The notes under the pieces were generated by a model that was given only the letters and a program-made list of their open reading frames with translations, was not told the DNA's origin and did no database searches. A program made the position numbers and the translations under genes. This document shows, one piece after another, positions 1-9,350 of a stretch of 64,000 nt of DNA (the first letter of the stretch is position 1; each line of letters starts with the position of its first letter). The DNA lies in contig JAWMQP010000001.1 in NCBI GenBank assembly GCA_033283335.1, positions 1,178,001 through 1,242,000 of the forward strand. Direction: 5' to 3'. The DNA comes from Pseudomaricurvus sp033283335 (GTDB lineage: Bacteria; Pseudomonadota; Gammaproteobacteria; Pseudomonadales; Cellvibrionaceae).

Positions 1-183
1 AACGAGGATAGATCATCACTTTTATCACTTTTTAGAGACCGATATTCGCCAGGATTTCTAGCTGTGAGAGCTGGTTACTGTGATAACTATAGGTTAGAAA
101 ACTCTGATTACAATTCTCTTTCTATATTTATGATTTATTGTTTTATAAAGCAGATATGACAAGCACTTTATCACTAAAAAAAA

Positions 184-1449
184 TTAAACTGGTGAGTCAC
201 CAGACACCTTTTTTATTGTTTCATCTGCCGGATCGCAATAAAAACGTATTATATTCTCACCATAATCGATTAAACCTTCTGACTTTTTGACTTCCAGAAC
301 TTTTCTCACTTCATCTTCCCTAACTCTGGCAGTCTTCGCAATTTGCCTGGGACCGACTTTTATTGACCTCTGATTTGGGTTTTGGGGATTAGACGTTGCG
401 GAACTCCAAAGCTCCTTCAATGCATATTCCACACGGCCAGTTTGCGGAGCAAATGCTTGTACCATGGCCAAGTTATCCGTATCTCGAACTCTCTTAGCAA
501 AGTGTTTCAACAACTGAGCCATATTTTCAGGCTTCCTTTTAAGCATTTCAAACATATGGGATCGCTCAATGGCAATCAACTCAGTGTTGACAAGAGCAGT
601 TGCTTTAGCGGAACGGCGTTCCCCATCGAAAACAGCCAGTTCACCAAATAAAGCACCACGGGACAAATTTGCCAGAACCATTTCATTGCCAACTGGATCT
701 TTTCTCGAAATATTAACCCACCCCTCATCTATAGCGAAGGTATGTGTAGCCTCATCGTCTTGCTCAAATAAAATCTCTCCCGGTGACAATAAAATCCTCT
801 CAAACTGACCACAAAAATTATCCAACCAAAAGTGGTCTACTTTTTTCTGAATTTTTCCAAATGCCCATGAAAATGCCTTATCAAACGGTGCAACAATAGG
901 GACCATGTAGTCTCTAACGTCTTCCTTCCACTCTCTTTCACCTATTTTCTGAAAGCCAAGCCTTCCATACATAGACAATGTTTCTTCGCTGATAGAGCCG
1001 ATGATGTGAGTCGCACCTGCGCTGTACATGACCCCGCCAAACGATTTGAACAATGCGTAAATGACATTTCGTCGATTTCTCCAATCTTTGTGCACTGCCA
1101 ACATACTTCCACTGATCAGCTTTGGAGGAATCTTGCTTTTCAAATAATTACTTTCAACGCCAGAAGAATATTCGTCACTGATTTTTTTACGTATTTCATC
1201 AAAGTTGAAATACTGCTCTGCCGGAAGCCCTATATCTGAATCTTCATTGACTCGCACAGCGGCTACCGGTTGATTTTCTGAATAGGCAATGATATTGACT
1301 ACACCTGGGACCGCATCAAAACAATCAACAATTCTTGAGCTAGAACCGGATTCAAATTTCCCTCGTTCTGTCACATAGACCTGGTGACGCAGCCTGAAAA
1401 CATCGTCAATCTCTCTTGAACTTTTTGCCACTTTAATTATCACTGCCAT
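184..1449 (-). CDS. GNAT/FeeM-like N-acyltransferase fused to cNMP-binding domain and HTH
   Basis: A three-part protein of about 421 aa. Residues 1-200 resemble the autoinducer-synthase/FeeM-like acyltransferases, including those linked to PEP-CTERM systems (motif RLRHQVYVTERG near the N-terminus, GSMLAVHKDWRNR in the middle). Residues 215-340 are a cyclic-nucleotide-binding domain with a well-kept phosphate-binding cassette (FGELAVFDGERRSAKA, as in CRP). The last 80 residues look like a Crp-type winged helix (RQIAKTARVREDEVRKVL). I chose the ATG at 1449 (MAVIIKVAKS) over the upstream start at 1479. A cAMP-responsive acyltransferase or regulator is inferred; mycobacterial PatA-type enzymes also join cNMP and GNAT domains, but in the opposite order. 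The gene reads in the same direction as prsT and the PEP-CTERM gene. The acyl substrate cannot be told. Confidence 0.75.
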   Translation of the reverse strand: MAVIIKVAKSSREIDDVFRLRHQVYVTERGKFESGSSSRIVDCFDAVPGVVNIIAYSENQPVAAVRVNEDSDIGLPAEQYFNFDEIRKKISDEYSSGVESNYLKSKIPPKLISGSMLAVHKDWRNRRNVIYALFKSFGGVMYSAGATHIIGSISEETLSMYGRLGFQKIGEREWKEDVRDYMVPIVAPFDKAFSWAFGKIQKKVDHFWLDNFCGQFERILLSPGEILFEQDDEATHTFAIDEGWVNISRKDPVGNEMVLANLSRGALFGELAVFDGERRSAKATALVNTELIAIERSHMFEMLKRKPENMAQLLKHFAKRVRDTDNLAMVQAFAPQTGRVEYALKELWSSATSNPQNPNQRSIKVGPRQIAKTARVREDEVRKVLEVKKSEGLIDYGENIIRFYCDPADETIKKVSGDSPV

Positions 1450-1645
1450 ATATTTCACTACTACAATTAAAGATATCACTTAGATATTTTATAACCACAA
1501 ATGAATTTCATATCCCGCACAGCGTCAAAACTTCTAAAACATTCTAATGAGACAACCTACAAATTAATCACTTTTAGACGCTCTTCCTATTTAACTGGAA
1601 ATATATAAGATACGAAAATCACTCCAATCGGCTAGACCCGTCCCT

Positions 1646-4414
1646 TTAATTAACCGTTAACTCTTCATAGAGTTTTTCCGCGTCCTTGCCTTCAGGAAAC
1701 TCAAGATTGCCACTGACCAACGAACTAAGAATTGAAACTGCCGCCTTATCATCACCACTTGCTTCCATTATCACTGCACCATGATAAGAAATCGTCTTAC
1801 TATCTGGACTTATTTTCATCGCTTCTTGTATGAGCGACTTGGCCTTTTCAATATCACCAGATTTCCAGTAGGACATAGCTAAAGTATCCATAATGTTTGC
1901 CGAATTTGGACTTAAACTTATGGCCGTCTCCGCGTAACGAACAGCTTCTTTTGGTTCAAAATCTTTTAAAATCCAGGCAGCATTATTTAATATCGCTACA
2001 TTGCTGGGATTTAATCTAACAAGCTCTTTATATTTTTCCGCTAACTTTCTGTAATTTCCTTCGGCCAGGTAAAATCGGGATAACTGCTCTATTGCCGCAA
2101 TATCCTCGGAGTTATTCTTCGACCACTTTTCGAGCAGCTCCACCGCTTTCGATTTCTCTCCCACATTCCAAAGAGAAGACGCCATCAAAATAGATGAAGT
2201 AGAATCATTAACCAAAGTTAGCCTTTCTTTTGCGTAGCCTAAAGCAGCTTGATTTTCACCCACTTTCGACTTGTAGGTTACAGCAAGCTCAAGAACCTCA
2301 GGACTCTTTGGGGCATCTTTTAACAGACCATTAATAATGTCGCCAACAGCCTCATAATTTCGGTCCTTTATCATCAATCGCGCCAACACTATTCTCGAAG
2401 GATAAAATTCATTATCTTGCTGTAGGGACTTTTGAAGATAGTATTTAAGATTTTTATTGTTGCCGACTGCGCCATAGTTTTTTGCCAGATTAAAATATAC
2501 TGACGCTGATTCACCGTATGACTCTAAAATATCTTCCAAATAACTTATGGCAACTTTATATTCTCCCTGTTCGTTTTTCACGAGGGCCATAGCCTTCAAG
2601 TATGACTGATCTCTCTTAAGATCCTCATGCATACCAAAAAAAACGTTATCAATCTTTTCAAATTCTCTCTTATTAAAGTAATAGTCAGACAACAATATTC
2701 TTGGGCTGATTTCGTTGGGATTAGCATCAATGGCCTTATTCAGATTTTTAACATAGCTTTCTTCTTTCCCGTCCCTGTATTCCAACTTGGCTAAGTTGAC
2801 ATAGGCTTTGAAATCATTCTTATTATAATCAACAACCGTCCTGTAATACTCTTTTGCCTTATCCATATCACCCTGATTCACAGCCATTTCTGCCAACTTA
2901 TAGGCAGAAAAACTATCCGCTGCATTTAGCTCATGGGACTTTTCAAAATTGCTCTTCGCCGATTCATAGTTTTTGGCATAGAGATCAACGACGCCCATAA
3001 GATTAAAGGCTTCAAAAGAATCAGTATTTCTTGTCTTAAATACTTTGGCTACGGCATAGGCAGATTCAATTTCCCCCAAAGACATTAAGGCTAACGCCAA
3101 CACTTTATTCGCTACAATCGAATCGGGATCCGATAACACTATGTCCCTTAATTCGCTTATGGACTTTTCACTGTCGCCAGATGATAAATAGCCCATCGCC
3201 AAACCTAACTTAGCCGACACCGACTCGGGGTTTTCTCCAACAATAGATTCTAAAACCTCTACCGCCTGGTCATAATTTTGTGTCTTAAGATAATATTGCG
3301 ATAGCAGACCTAAAAACTCCGTATCTTCAGGAAACCCTTCTGACTTCCTCATTTCAAGGTATTTTTTAGCTTCCTCCAGTTCATTTTGCGTTAAGTTTAT
3401 TGAAGCCAATAAGCCTATCGCATCTCTGGAATGCCTGTTCACCCTCAAATATTTTTCCAAATACTGTTTTGATTGCTGCAGATTTTGTTTGGCATAGTGA
3501 ATTTTGCCCAGATACAGCATGGCTTCTGGATAAGTAGAAAACATGGGGGAAATGGTAGAAAACTTCTCCAGCGAATCGTCCAGGTCACGCTTGGCAAAAC
3601 TGATGATTCCGTGAACGTAAAAAAGCATGGGGGATTGATACCTATTCACATCAATGCTTTCTACATCCTTTGTGGCGCCTTCAATATCGTTTAATTTTAT
3701 TCTTGTTATTGCACGCTTTAAATAATTCGTATAATCATTAGGGTTGTTTTTCATCGCCTCCGAATAGGCTTCCTCAGCGGCCGTATAGTTTTGATTGACT
3801 GAGGCGACATCACCCTTTAGCTCCAAAGCTAAAGAGTAAGAAGGGTAAATGGCGAGCAATCTTTCCAAATCTGATTGGGCTTGTTCAATATTGTCTTCTG
3901 CCATCATGAGTTTTATTTTCGCGACTTTAACATATTTATCGCTATCGTCATTAATGCCATTCAGTTCAAATCTAGCCAGAGTCAAGTTATCGGATTGTAT
4001 GTAACCCAAAATCTTTGAAGCACGGACTTCTGCCACCACAGGATCTGGCAGATCATCCACTGTCATGGCCAACAGGTCCTTAAGCTGAAAACTTTGCAAG
4101 CGTGCTTTTGCCAAATCCCCGCAAATATCCGCATATTCATGGCCATAATCAATAGCCTTGATGAACTGCTCTACAGCCAGTGCAGGACTTCCCTGAGCCA
4201 AATAAATACGGCCCATAAGTACTCGTGCATCAGAATTTCTAGCATCCATAGATAACACATTTTTTACTTCAATCAGCGCAGCATTTAAGCTTCCTTCCTG
4301 GAAGTACTTTTCCGCACTGGCGAATCTTGTTTCACTATCATTAGAACTACAAGAAATTAAAATAAAAAAACTTAATGCCAAACAGAAATTAAAGGAAGCC
4401 TTTACGTGTTTCAT
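1646..4414 (-). CDS. prsT: PrsT-like TPR-repeat lipoprotein (PEP-CTERM/exosortase system)
   Basis: A 922-aa protein with a lipoprotein signal peptide (lipobox LISC, Cys 22) followed by tetratricopeptide repeats over almost the whole length (recurring A..Y..A...P.. spacing, for example SPALAVEQFIKAIDYG and NYTAAEEAYSEAMKNNP). Length, lipobox and uninterrupted TPRs match PrsT, the TPR protein that accompanies XrtA/PEP-CTERM and exopolysaccharide loci. It would sit in the outer-membrane or periplasmic compartment as a scaffold for export of polysaccharide or sorted proteins. A PEP-CTERM gene lies directly upstream and a FeeM-like acyltransferase downstream, which supports the call. The exosortase itself is not in this window. 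Confidence 0.75.
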   Translation of the reverse strand: MKHVKASFNFCLALSFFILISCSSNDSETRFASAEKYFQEGSLNAALIEVKNVLSMDARNSDARVLMGRIYLAQGSPALAVEQFIKAIDYGHEYADICGDLAKARLQSFQLKDLLAMTVDDLPDPVVAEVRASKILGYIQSDNLTLARFELNGINDDSDKYVKVAKIKLMMAEDNIEQAQSDLERLLAIYPSYSLALELKGDVASVNQNYTAAEEAYSEAMKNNPNDYTNYLKRAITRIKLNDIEGATKDVESIDVNRYQSPMLFYVHGIISFAKRDLDDSLEKFSTISPMFSTYPEAMLYLGKIHYAKQNLQQSKQYLEKYLRVNRHSRDAIGLLASINLTQNELEEAKKYLEMRKSEGFPEDTEFLGLLSQYYLKTQNYDQAVEVLESIVGENPESVSAKLGLAMGYLSSGDSEKSISELRDIVLSDPDSIVANKVLALALMSLGEIESAYAVAKVFKTRNTDSFEAFNLMGVVDLYAKNYESAKSNFEKSHELNAADSFSAYKLAEMAVNQGDMDKAKEYYRTVVDYNKNDFKAYVNLAKLEYRDGKEESYVKNLNKAIDANPNEISPRILLSDYYFNKREFEKIDNVFFGMHEDLKRDQSYLKAMALVKNEQGEYKVAISYLEDILESYGESASVYFNLAKNYGAVGNNKNLKYYLQKSLQQDNEFYPSRIVLARLMIKDRNYEAVGDIINGLLKDAPKSPEVLELAVTYKSKVGENQAALGYAKERLTLVNDSTSSILMASSLWNVGEKSKAVELLEKWSKNNSEDIAAIEQLSRFYLAEGNYRKLAEKYKELVRLNPSNVAILNNAAWILKDFEPKEAVRYAETAISLSPNSANIMDTLAMSYWKSGDIEKAKSLIQEAMKISPDSKTISYHGAVIMEASGDDKAAVSILSSLVSGNLEFPEGKDAEKLYEELTVN

Positions 4415-4510
4415 TCACCCTCCACGATCCTTGCTTTATCAAAATAGCCGGAGAAATTTTTGAGTTATATCATTGATATAGACCGCTAAGTGTAAAGTGT
4501 AGACCATAAT

Positions 4511-4541
4511 AAAAAAAAACCGGCTAATAGCCGGTTTTTAA
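4511..4541 (-). terminator. Rho-independent terminator after PEP-CTERM gene
   Basis: A perfect stem CCGGCTA/TAGCCGG flanked by A and T tracts on both sides, so it could act in either direction. On the minus strand it ends in a run of nine T. It lies just beyond the stop codon of the PEP-CTERM gene and upstream of the prsT-like gene, which therefore probably has its own promoter. Confidence 0.85.
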
Positions 4542-4605
4542 TAAAGGCAAAGTATCAATCAGCATAAGTGCGTATCTACTTTTGTACCTTTGGAAGTTGG
4601 GGCTT

Positions 4606-5451
4606 TTACGCCTTTCTGCTGCGTACCAGAGACAGCATTAACATACCTAAGCCTAAGAGAGTAATTGGTAATGGTTCTGGAACCGTTTCAACCAGCAAAT
4701 CAAAGGTGCCTTCACTGGTTACATTACCCTGAAAACATGTGGCAGCTGCATCAAAACTACAGGCTCCGGCGTTTATGAACGGTGCGGATATGGTATTAGT
4801 GGTAATCACCAGACCATAAACCAAGCTTTGAAGAATCAATGGATCCATAGAGGTTCCATCATCAAACAGGAACAAGTTAGGCACACTGTCCAACACCAGG
4901 CCAAAAATGGTTGATGTACCGTCCGTTGATTGGGCTGCACCAAAGAAGTTATTGAGGCCACCACCGGAAGGATCTGTCATTTGAAAAGAAGCCAAAAGAT
5001 TGGGGGTTGAAGCTTCGTACAGACCAATGGTACCTACGCCCGCATCAAACTCGTACCCCAAAGCCCCAGTTCCAGAATTGAAACTGGTCACTGAACCTGT
5101 TAGTCCGCTGAAGCGTAATTCCAGCTGGTAACTGTTCAAAATGCCTTGAGGACCAGAATCCCCCTGACCTGGGTCACTTTCCGGAGTAAACGTGATGGTA
5201 AAGATATTGCCGAATTCAGTGAACCTGGCGCCAACAAACGGCTCAAAGCTCATGGAATCCACTTCTTGGGTAACCGTTGCAATTCCGCCCCCAAGATTCA
5301 AGTGACCAATATCTTCAGTAAGACCACCTCCAGGCGTGTTTAAGCCCCAGGAATCGACTACATCGTCTTGGGTGAACGCAGCACTGGCCAGCGGAGCGCC
5401 AACAACAAGTGTGGCTGCCGTGATCGCTGAAGCTACAAATTTATTAATCAT
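4606..5451 (-). CDS. PEP-CTERM sorting domain protein
   Basis: A 281-aa secreted protein. It has an N-terminal signal peptide (hydrophobic stretch ending near VGAPLASA) and a typical C-terminal PEP-CTERM signal: VPEPLPITLLG, a hydrophobic helix, then the basic end RSRKA. The middle (about residues 25-250) is Gly/Thr/Ser-rich beta-type sequence with no family I recognise. The C-terminal signal is expected to be processed by an exosortase, leaving the protein on or outside the cell surface. It is monocistronic: a terminator follows and a sigma-54-like promoter precedes it, as reported for PrsK/PrsR-RpoN controlled PEP-CTERM genes. Confidence 0.85.
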   Translation of the reverse strand: MINKFVASAITAATLVVGAPLASAAFTQDDVVDSWGLNTPGGGLTEDIGHLNLGGGIATVTQEVDSMSFEPFVGARFTEFGNIFTITFTPESDPGQGDSGPQGILNSYQLELRFSGLTGSVTSFNSGTGALGYEFDAGVGTIGLYEASTPNLLASFQMTDPSGGGLNNFFGAAQSTDGTSTIFGLVLDSVPNLFLFDDGTSMDPLILQSLVYGLVITTNTISAPFINAGACSFDAAATCFQGNVTSEGTFDLLVETVPEPLPITLLGLGMLMLSLVRSRKA

Positions 5452-5568
5452 ATGAACATCTCCGTGAAAACACTGCTTTATTTAAGACGTTACAACTTCG
5501 TTTTTAGTACTAACGGTTAGTCTGTCATTCAAACCAGCGATGATTTATCCTGGCTAACAACCTAGATA

Positions 5569-5586
5569 AAGCACTTCCCGGGCCAA
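5569..5586 (-). promoter_or_regulatory. Putative sigma-54 (-24/-12) promoter of PEP-CTERM gene
   Basis: On the minus strand TGGCCCGGGAAGTGCT matches the RpoN consensus TGGCACG-N4-TTGCW, with GG and GC exactly 10 bases apart (GG at 5583-5584, GC at 5571-5572). It lies about 120 bases upstream of the start codon at 5451. PEP-CTERM genes in several proteobacteria are known to use RpoN with PrsR. Confidence 0.6.
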
Positions 5587-5679
5587 CATCAAAAAGAACA
5601 AAATAATCAAGAGGTTAGATAATTGGTCCGGGGCAATCGTTACACGGATGTAAAAAAAATCGACACATTATCGATGATG

Positions 5680-7725
5680 TTATTGTTGATACAGTCGGCT
5701 CAACGGAAGACGTATTGAACGGGAATGAGGTCGGTCGCCATAGCCCATGCGCCCCATAAACACCCCCATGTGTACCGCTTCCTCAGAGAACAGGCCGGTG
5801 AGTGATGTTGCGAGTGATTTTGCGATCCACTGCGAATGTTCATCAGTTGTAAAGGAAATGGAACGGTTATGGTACTGTGCAAAAATCAAGGGGGTCATTT
5901 CCGGTTGAAATTGCAATCCCAGCTTTGTCGCCTCTAACCACAAACGCTGCATCGCCCCGCCCGCATCCAGATAGTCTTTTGTTGTCGAGGGTTCCGCCTC
6001 ACTCACCAGTAAAAAGTGCGCGCCACAGAAATAGCCAGGAAGTAAATCCAGTTGTATTCTGGGTAACCAGGTTCCGGCAAAGAATCGATTCAGGAATTGC
6101 ACACGCGACCAGCTTTTTAATGCCCAACGCATTAATTTTAGCGACATTTTGTCAACGCCTACCGCCTGGTCCGGAATTTTATCTTCACTGAACTGGGCAT
6201 TCCACTCAATAATCTGGCTGTGAACCTTATAAGCCTCTTTGGTAATAAGGCGTATTTTTGCACTTTTAAACAGGAGTTTAGCCATATCCCAGCGGGCCTT
6301 TTTCCCATCCAGCCAAATCACTTTATATCCAGTCCCCACAGCCGCTTCTAACTGAGATTTCTGGGCCTGAGAGAGGGATATCGTTTTCAGGGAGCGTCGC
6401 TGCACTGTCCGGACGGGCACATAGGGCAACCAGGGGCTAGGGGCAATGGAATTATCCGGTTCAAATTTCACATCCAGCACAACCAGTGTCGACTGATCAG
6501 TAGGCAATTCTGCCCATGACATACGCAGTCCTTGATCAGAGGCGGCGACAGCCAGCGTTTCCAGCAGGGCCCCCTGCGCAATTTGGCTCGCACGCCCCTG
6601 CAAATCGTAGACGCACCAATCTCTGGTATCCTCACAATGTATTCTCACCCAGTAGTCGTCCATTACCTCAAATCTCCAAGGCTGGGTATTGTCACCACTC
6701 GGAGCCCAACGTGCCAAATTCAGAATCTTGGACATTGGATTTTGGTCAATATCTGTCATTGAGTGAATTGACTTTGATTCAGTCCCTTGCCGAGTTGAAG
6801 GATTTACACCAGAGACTGAATTCGCCTTAGCCAGAAACTGTTTTCTGGCGACCGTGCGCATCAGCCACTGCAGAGGATTGGCGCTGCCCCAGGGTCGCCA
6901 GGTTTTCTTCAGCGTATTTTTATAGGCATCAAAATGCAGTCCCCACGGAGCATGTACAACATCACCTCGATTGAGAAGAACTTTCAGGGAATTAGTAGCT
7001 GCAACACCCGCACACAACTCACACGCCATGGGCGTGGATGGCCCCCTCTGCTCATCCAAATCCACTCTCGTATCATCTACCAGATACCCCAATTGCAGTA
7101 AAGAAGGCGACAACCCCAACAGAAAACGTAATCTACACTCATCGTCTGACTGCCCAGCCATACCAAAGTATTCTTCGAAAGTCATTTTGCCAGGCATAAA
7201 GCACAGTAACGCAGTTCCCATACCCAGTGGCGCCGCGGTAATAGACGGAATTCCCCGTTCATAACAGGCCTTAAAAACCGCCTGACGCAAATCCAGAACA
7301 AAGAAGTCCAAACCATCGATATACAGATCAACACCGTCCAGAAACTCATCAATATTGTCGAAGCTCACGCCATTGGGAAAGCTTCTGATGTCGAGCTCAG
7401 GATTAATCTCCTTCGCCATTTGCTCCATCACTTCAACTTTGGGTCTGCCTATATTCTGCAAATAGGCACCGGCCTGACGGTTAAAATTACCCAGTTCAAA
7501 AATATCCAGGTCTGCGATATTGAAATTCCCAATTCCCAGCCGGGTCAAGGTCAACAGATGCACGCCCCCAACGCCACCAACACCCGCGATGGCAATGCGT
7601 TTTGCCTGTAAAACCGCCTGTTCCGCTTCAGTGACCCACCCCAGATTGCGGGAGAAAGCCTCAGCGTAGTCAAACTGGTCGGGGTCAAACTGGGCGTGGT
7701 CAAACTGCGTGCTTGTGTACTTCAT
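5680..7725 (-). CDS. ThiF/E1-like adenylyltransferase fused to nitroreductase domain (Rv1355c/MoeY-like)
   Basis: A two-domain protein of 681 aa. About residues 10-300 form an E1/ThiF/MoeB fold: the nucleotide-binding glycine motif IAGVGGVGG, followed by ADLDIFELGNFNRQ (the conserved D...NRQ of E1-like enzymes). About residues 330-680 form a nitroreductase-like FMN domain beginning ILNLARWAPSGDNTQPWRF. This arrangement matches mycobacterial Rv1355c (annotated MoeY), whose reaction is unknown. I chose the ATG at 7725 over the GTG at 7758. A 15-bp tandem repeat encodes the N-terminal QFD repeats. It reads in the same direction as the acyltransferase/PEP-CTERM cluster; whether it works with it is inference. 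Confidence 0.75.
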   Translation of the reverse strand: MKYTSTQFDHAQFDPDQFDYAEAFSRNLGWVTEAEQAVLQAKRIAIAGVGGVGGVHLLTLTRLGIGNFNIADLDIFELGNFNRQAGAYLQNIGRPKVEVMEQMAKEINPELDIRSFPNGVSFDNIDEFLDGVDLYIDGLDFFVLDLRQAVFKACYERGIPSITAAPLGMGTALLCFMPGKMTFEEYFGMAGQSDDECRLRFLLGLSPSLLQLGYLVDDTRVDLDEQRGPSTPMACELCAGVAATNSLKVLLNRGDVVHAPWGLHFDAYKNTLKKTWRPWGSANPLQWLMRTVARKQFLAKANSVSGVNPSTRQGTESKSIHSMTDIDQNPMSKILNLARWAPSGDNTQPWRFEVMDDYWVRIHCEDTRDWCVYDLQGRASQIAQGALLETLAVAASDQGLRMSWAELPTDQSTLVVLDVKFEPDNSIAPSPWLPYVPVRTVQRRSLKTISLSQAQKSQLEAAVGTGYKVIWLDGKKARWDMAKLLFKSAKIRLITKEAYKVHSQIIEWNAQFSEDKIPDQAVGVDKMSLKLMRWALKSWSRVQFLNRFFAGTWLPRIQLDLLPGYFCGAHFLLVSEAEPSTTKDYLDAGGAMQRLWLEATKLGLQFQPEMTPLIFAQYHNRSISFTTDEHSQWIAKSLATSLTGLFSEEAVHMGVFMGRMGYGDRPHSRSIRLPLSRLYQQ
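7667..7711. repeat. 15-bp tandem repeat x3 (within ThiF-nitroreductase gene)
   Basis: Three consecutive 15-bp units sharing the core GTCAAACTG. On the coding strand they give three in-frame copies of a Q-F-D-containing pentapeptide at the N-terminus. Two other unrelated 15-bp x3 repeats occur in this window (13661-13705 and 48247-48291). Confidence 0.9.
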
Positions 7726-7812
7726 GATGTGTAATCCGATAATACGTTTGTACTTCACTGCAATGGGCAGTATCAGTGTTTGTTTATCTCAACAGACACA
7801 CCGGATCCCTGG

Positions 7813-8406
7813 TTAAGAGTGATCTTGGAGATTGTGGTATTTATCAATCAGATACCGAAAGGGTTTCGACCAAAGACTGACCGGCCGCCGCTCTACTTCC
7901 CGCACGGCGGAACTTGCTGGCGCAATACCCAGGGTCTGAATAAAACCTTGAACAGCATCATCAATCATAAAAAAGATTTGTTGAAAGTGTTCAAAGCTGC
8001 CGAAGTAGGGATCGTGAATGTCTTCACCTTTGCCTTGAAAACTAAACTCAGACAACAATTTCACCTGAGCCCAAACCGGCCCATCCGCCATATCCTGAAC
8101 CTGTTGGAGATTTTTCCTGTCCATAACCAGAACGTATTGAAACGTCTGCAGGTCAGATGGCACCAGGGGGCGGGAACGGTATCTGGAGACATCCATGCCG
8201 TATTGGGAGACAATCTTTTGCGCCCGTAGGTCTACTCGCATCTTCAGTGCCGGCGGGACCATGGTACCTGCCGACGCCACTTTCACCTCATGTATACGAT
8301 CCAGTTCTGTCAATCGTTGCCGAAAGATGGCTTCGGCCATGGGCGAGCGACAGACATTAGCCGTACACACAAAGAGCACGGATAGTGGCACATTCTTATT
8401 GGTCAT
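7813..8406 (-). CDS. Low-molecular-weight protein tyrosine phosphatase
   Basis: A 197-aa protein starting with the LMW-PTP signature CTANVCRS (CX5R P-loop, catalytic Cys about residue 14) and carrying the general-acid loop DPYFGS (about residues 130-135). It is somewhat longer than the usual 150-160 aa, with about 40 extra C-terminal residues. It is cytoplasmic. Its start overlaps the end of the upstream protease gene by 11 bases, so the two are probably co-translated. Enzymes of this family often act on exopolysaccharide regulators (Wzb-like) or as arsenate reductases; the residues here fit a phosphatase. Confidence 0.88.
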   Translation of the reverse strand: MTNKNVPLSVLFVCTANVCRSPMAEAIFRQRLTELDRIHEVKVASAGTMVPPALKMRVDLRAQKIVSQYGMDVSRYRSRPLVPSDLQTFQYVLVMDRKNLQQVQDMADGPVWAQVKLLSEFSFQGKGEDIHDPYFGSFEHFQQIFFMIDDAVQGFIQTLGIAPASSAVREVERRPVSLWSKPFRYLIDKYHNLQDHS

Positions 8407-9193
8407 TCAGGACCTGCATCAATTTTTTTACATATTTAATGGGTATCGCGTAGGTAATGCCAGAGGGTTTGTCCAGTAAACTTTCTTTGGATTCCTTGAC
8501 AAAAACACTATTGACAACACCCACAATCCGTCCATCGTCAGGATTGTAAAGTGGGCTGCCGCTGTTACCCGGATAGGCGATCGCGTCCAACTGGTACACT
8601 TCAAACGGTTGTCGTAAGCGCTGGATCTGCACTGCGGTCAAGGTCGAGGATGAATGGGCCGGAATCACGTAGGGCGTAACGGCGGAAACAATGGCACGGT
8701 GTGTTACCGGGTACAAACCCAACACCATACCAATGGGAAATCCAGTAAAGGCGACAGAGCTGCCTTCGCGCAAGTAGTTGTCATCAGCCAGTTTCATCGC
8801 AGGCAAGCGCTGTCCCTCGACACTCAACAGTGCCAAGTCGTGCATTTCATCCACTGAAACGATACGAGCTTTCAAGACCCTGGCTGACTCACCCCGACCG
8901 CTAAATACCGCCAACACTTCCTGGTTGTCAGCATCCAGCTCCTGTGGCAGGACATGCAGATTGGTGACTACGTGACGTCCATCCCCCACTGCAAATCCCG
9001 TCCCGGTAAATTTCAGTGGAGGCCCTTTTGCACGGGTAGCCTTTACTGGTCGCACGCTGCCAATCGCCACTACACTTCCACGGATCTGATCAATGGTATC
9101 CGGCAGCGAACCGACGGCCGGGAATACCACGCACAACATTGCCATCATTAAAAGACAGCAGCTTAAGCCAACCCTGGACCGTCGTCTGTTCAT
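8396..9193 (-). CDS. Secreted trypsin-like (S1) serine protease
   Basis: A 265-aa protein with an N-terminal signal peptide (hydrophobic LMMAMLCVVFPAVG) and a chymotrypsin-like fold carrying the catalytic triad: His in VVTNLHV, Asp in EMHDLALL, Ser in YPGNSGSPL. There is no PDZ domain, unlike DegP/DegS. It is probably periplasmic. It overlaps the downstream phosphatase gene by 11 bases, which suggests a two-gene operon. The substrate is unknown. Confidence 0.85.
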   Translation of the reverse strand: MNRRRSRVGLSCCLLMMAMLCVVFPAVGSLPDTIDQIRGSVVAIGSVRPVKATRAKGPPLKFTGTGFAVGDGRHVVTNLHVLPQELDADNQEVLAVFSGRGESARVLKARIVSVDEMHDLALLSVEGQRLPAMKLADDNYLREGSSVAFTGFPIGMVLGLYPVTHRAIVSAVTPYVIPAHSSSTLTAVQIQRLRQPFEVYQLDAIAYPGNSGSPLYNPDDGRIVGVVNSVFVKESKESLLDKPSGITYAIPIKYVKKLMQVLNDQ

Positions 9194-9350
9194 CTTATTC
9201 CCTGAAAAAAGTCAGCTGCCAATTTATTTGCAAATTGCACGTATTTCATTGTGGACTCAAAGCTGGGATTTTTCCCGAATTTCCCCCCGAAAAACGTTAT
9301 AATCCCTACTTTCCAGTGCCTTAAGGTAGACAGATTTTGCATATCGCAGA

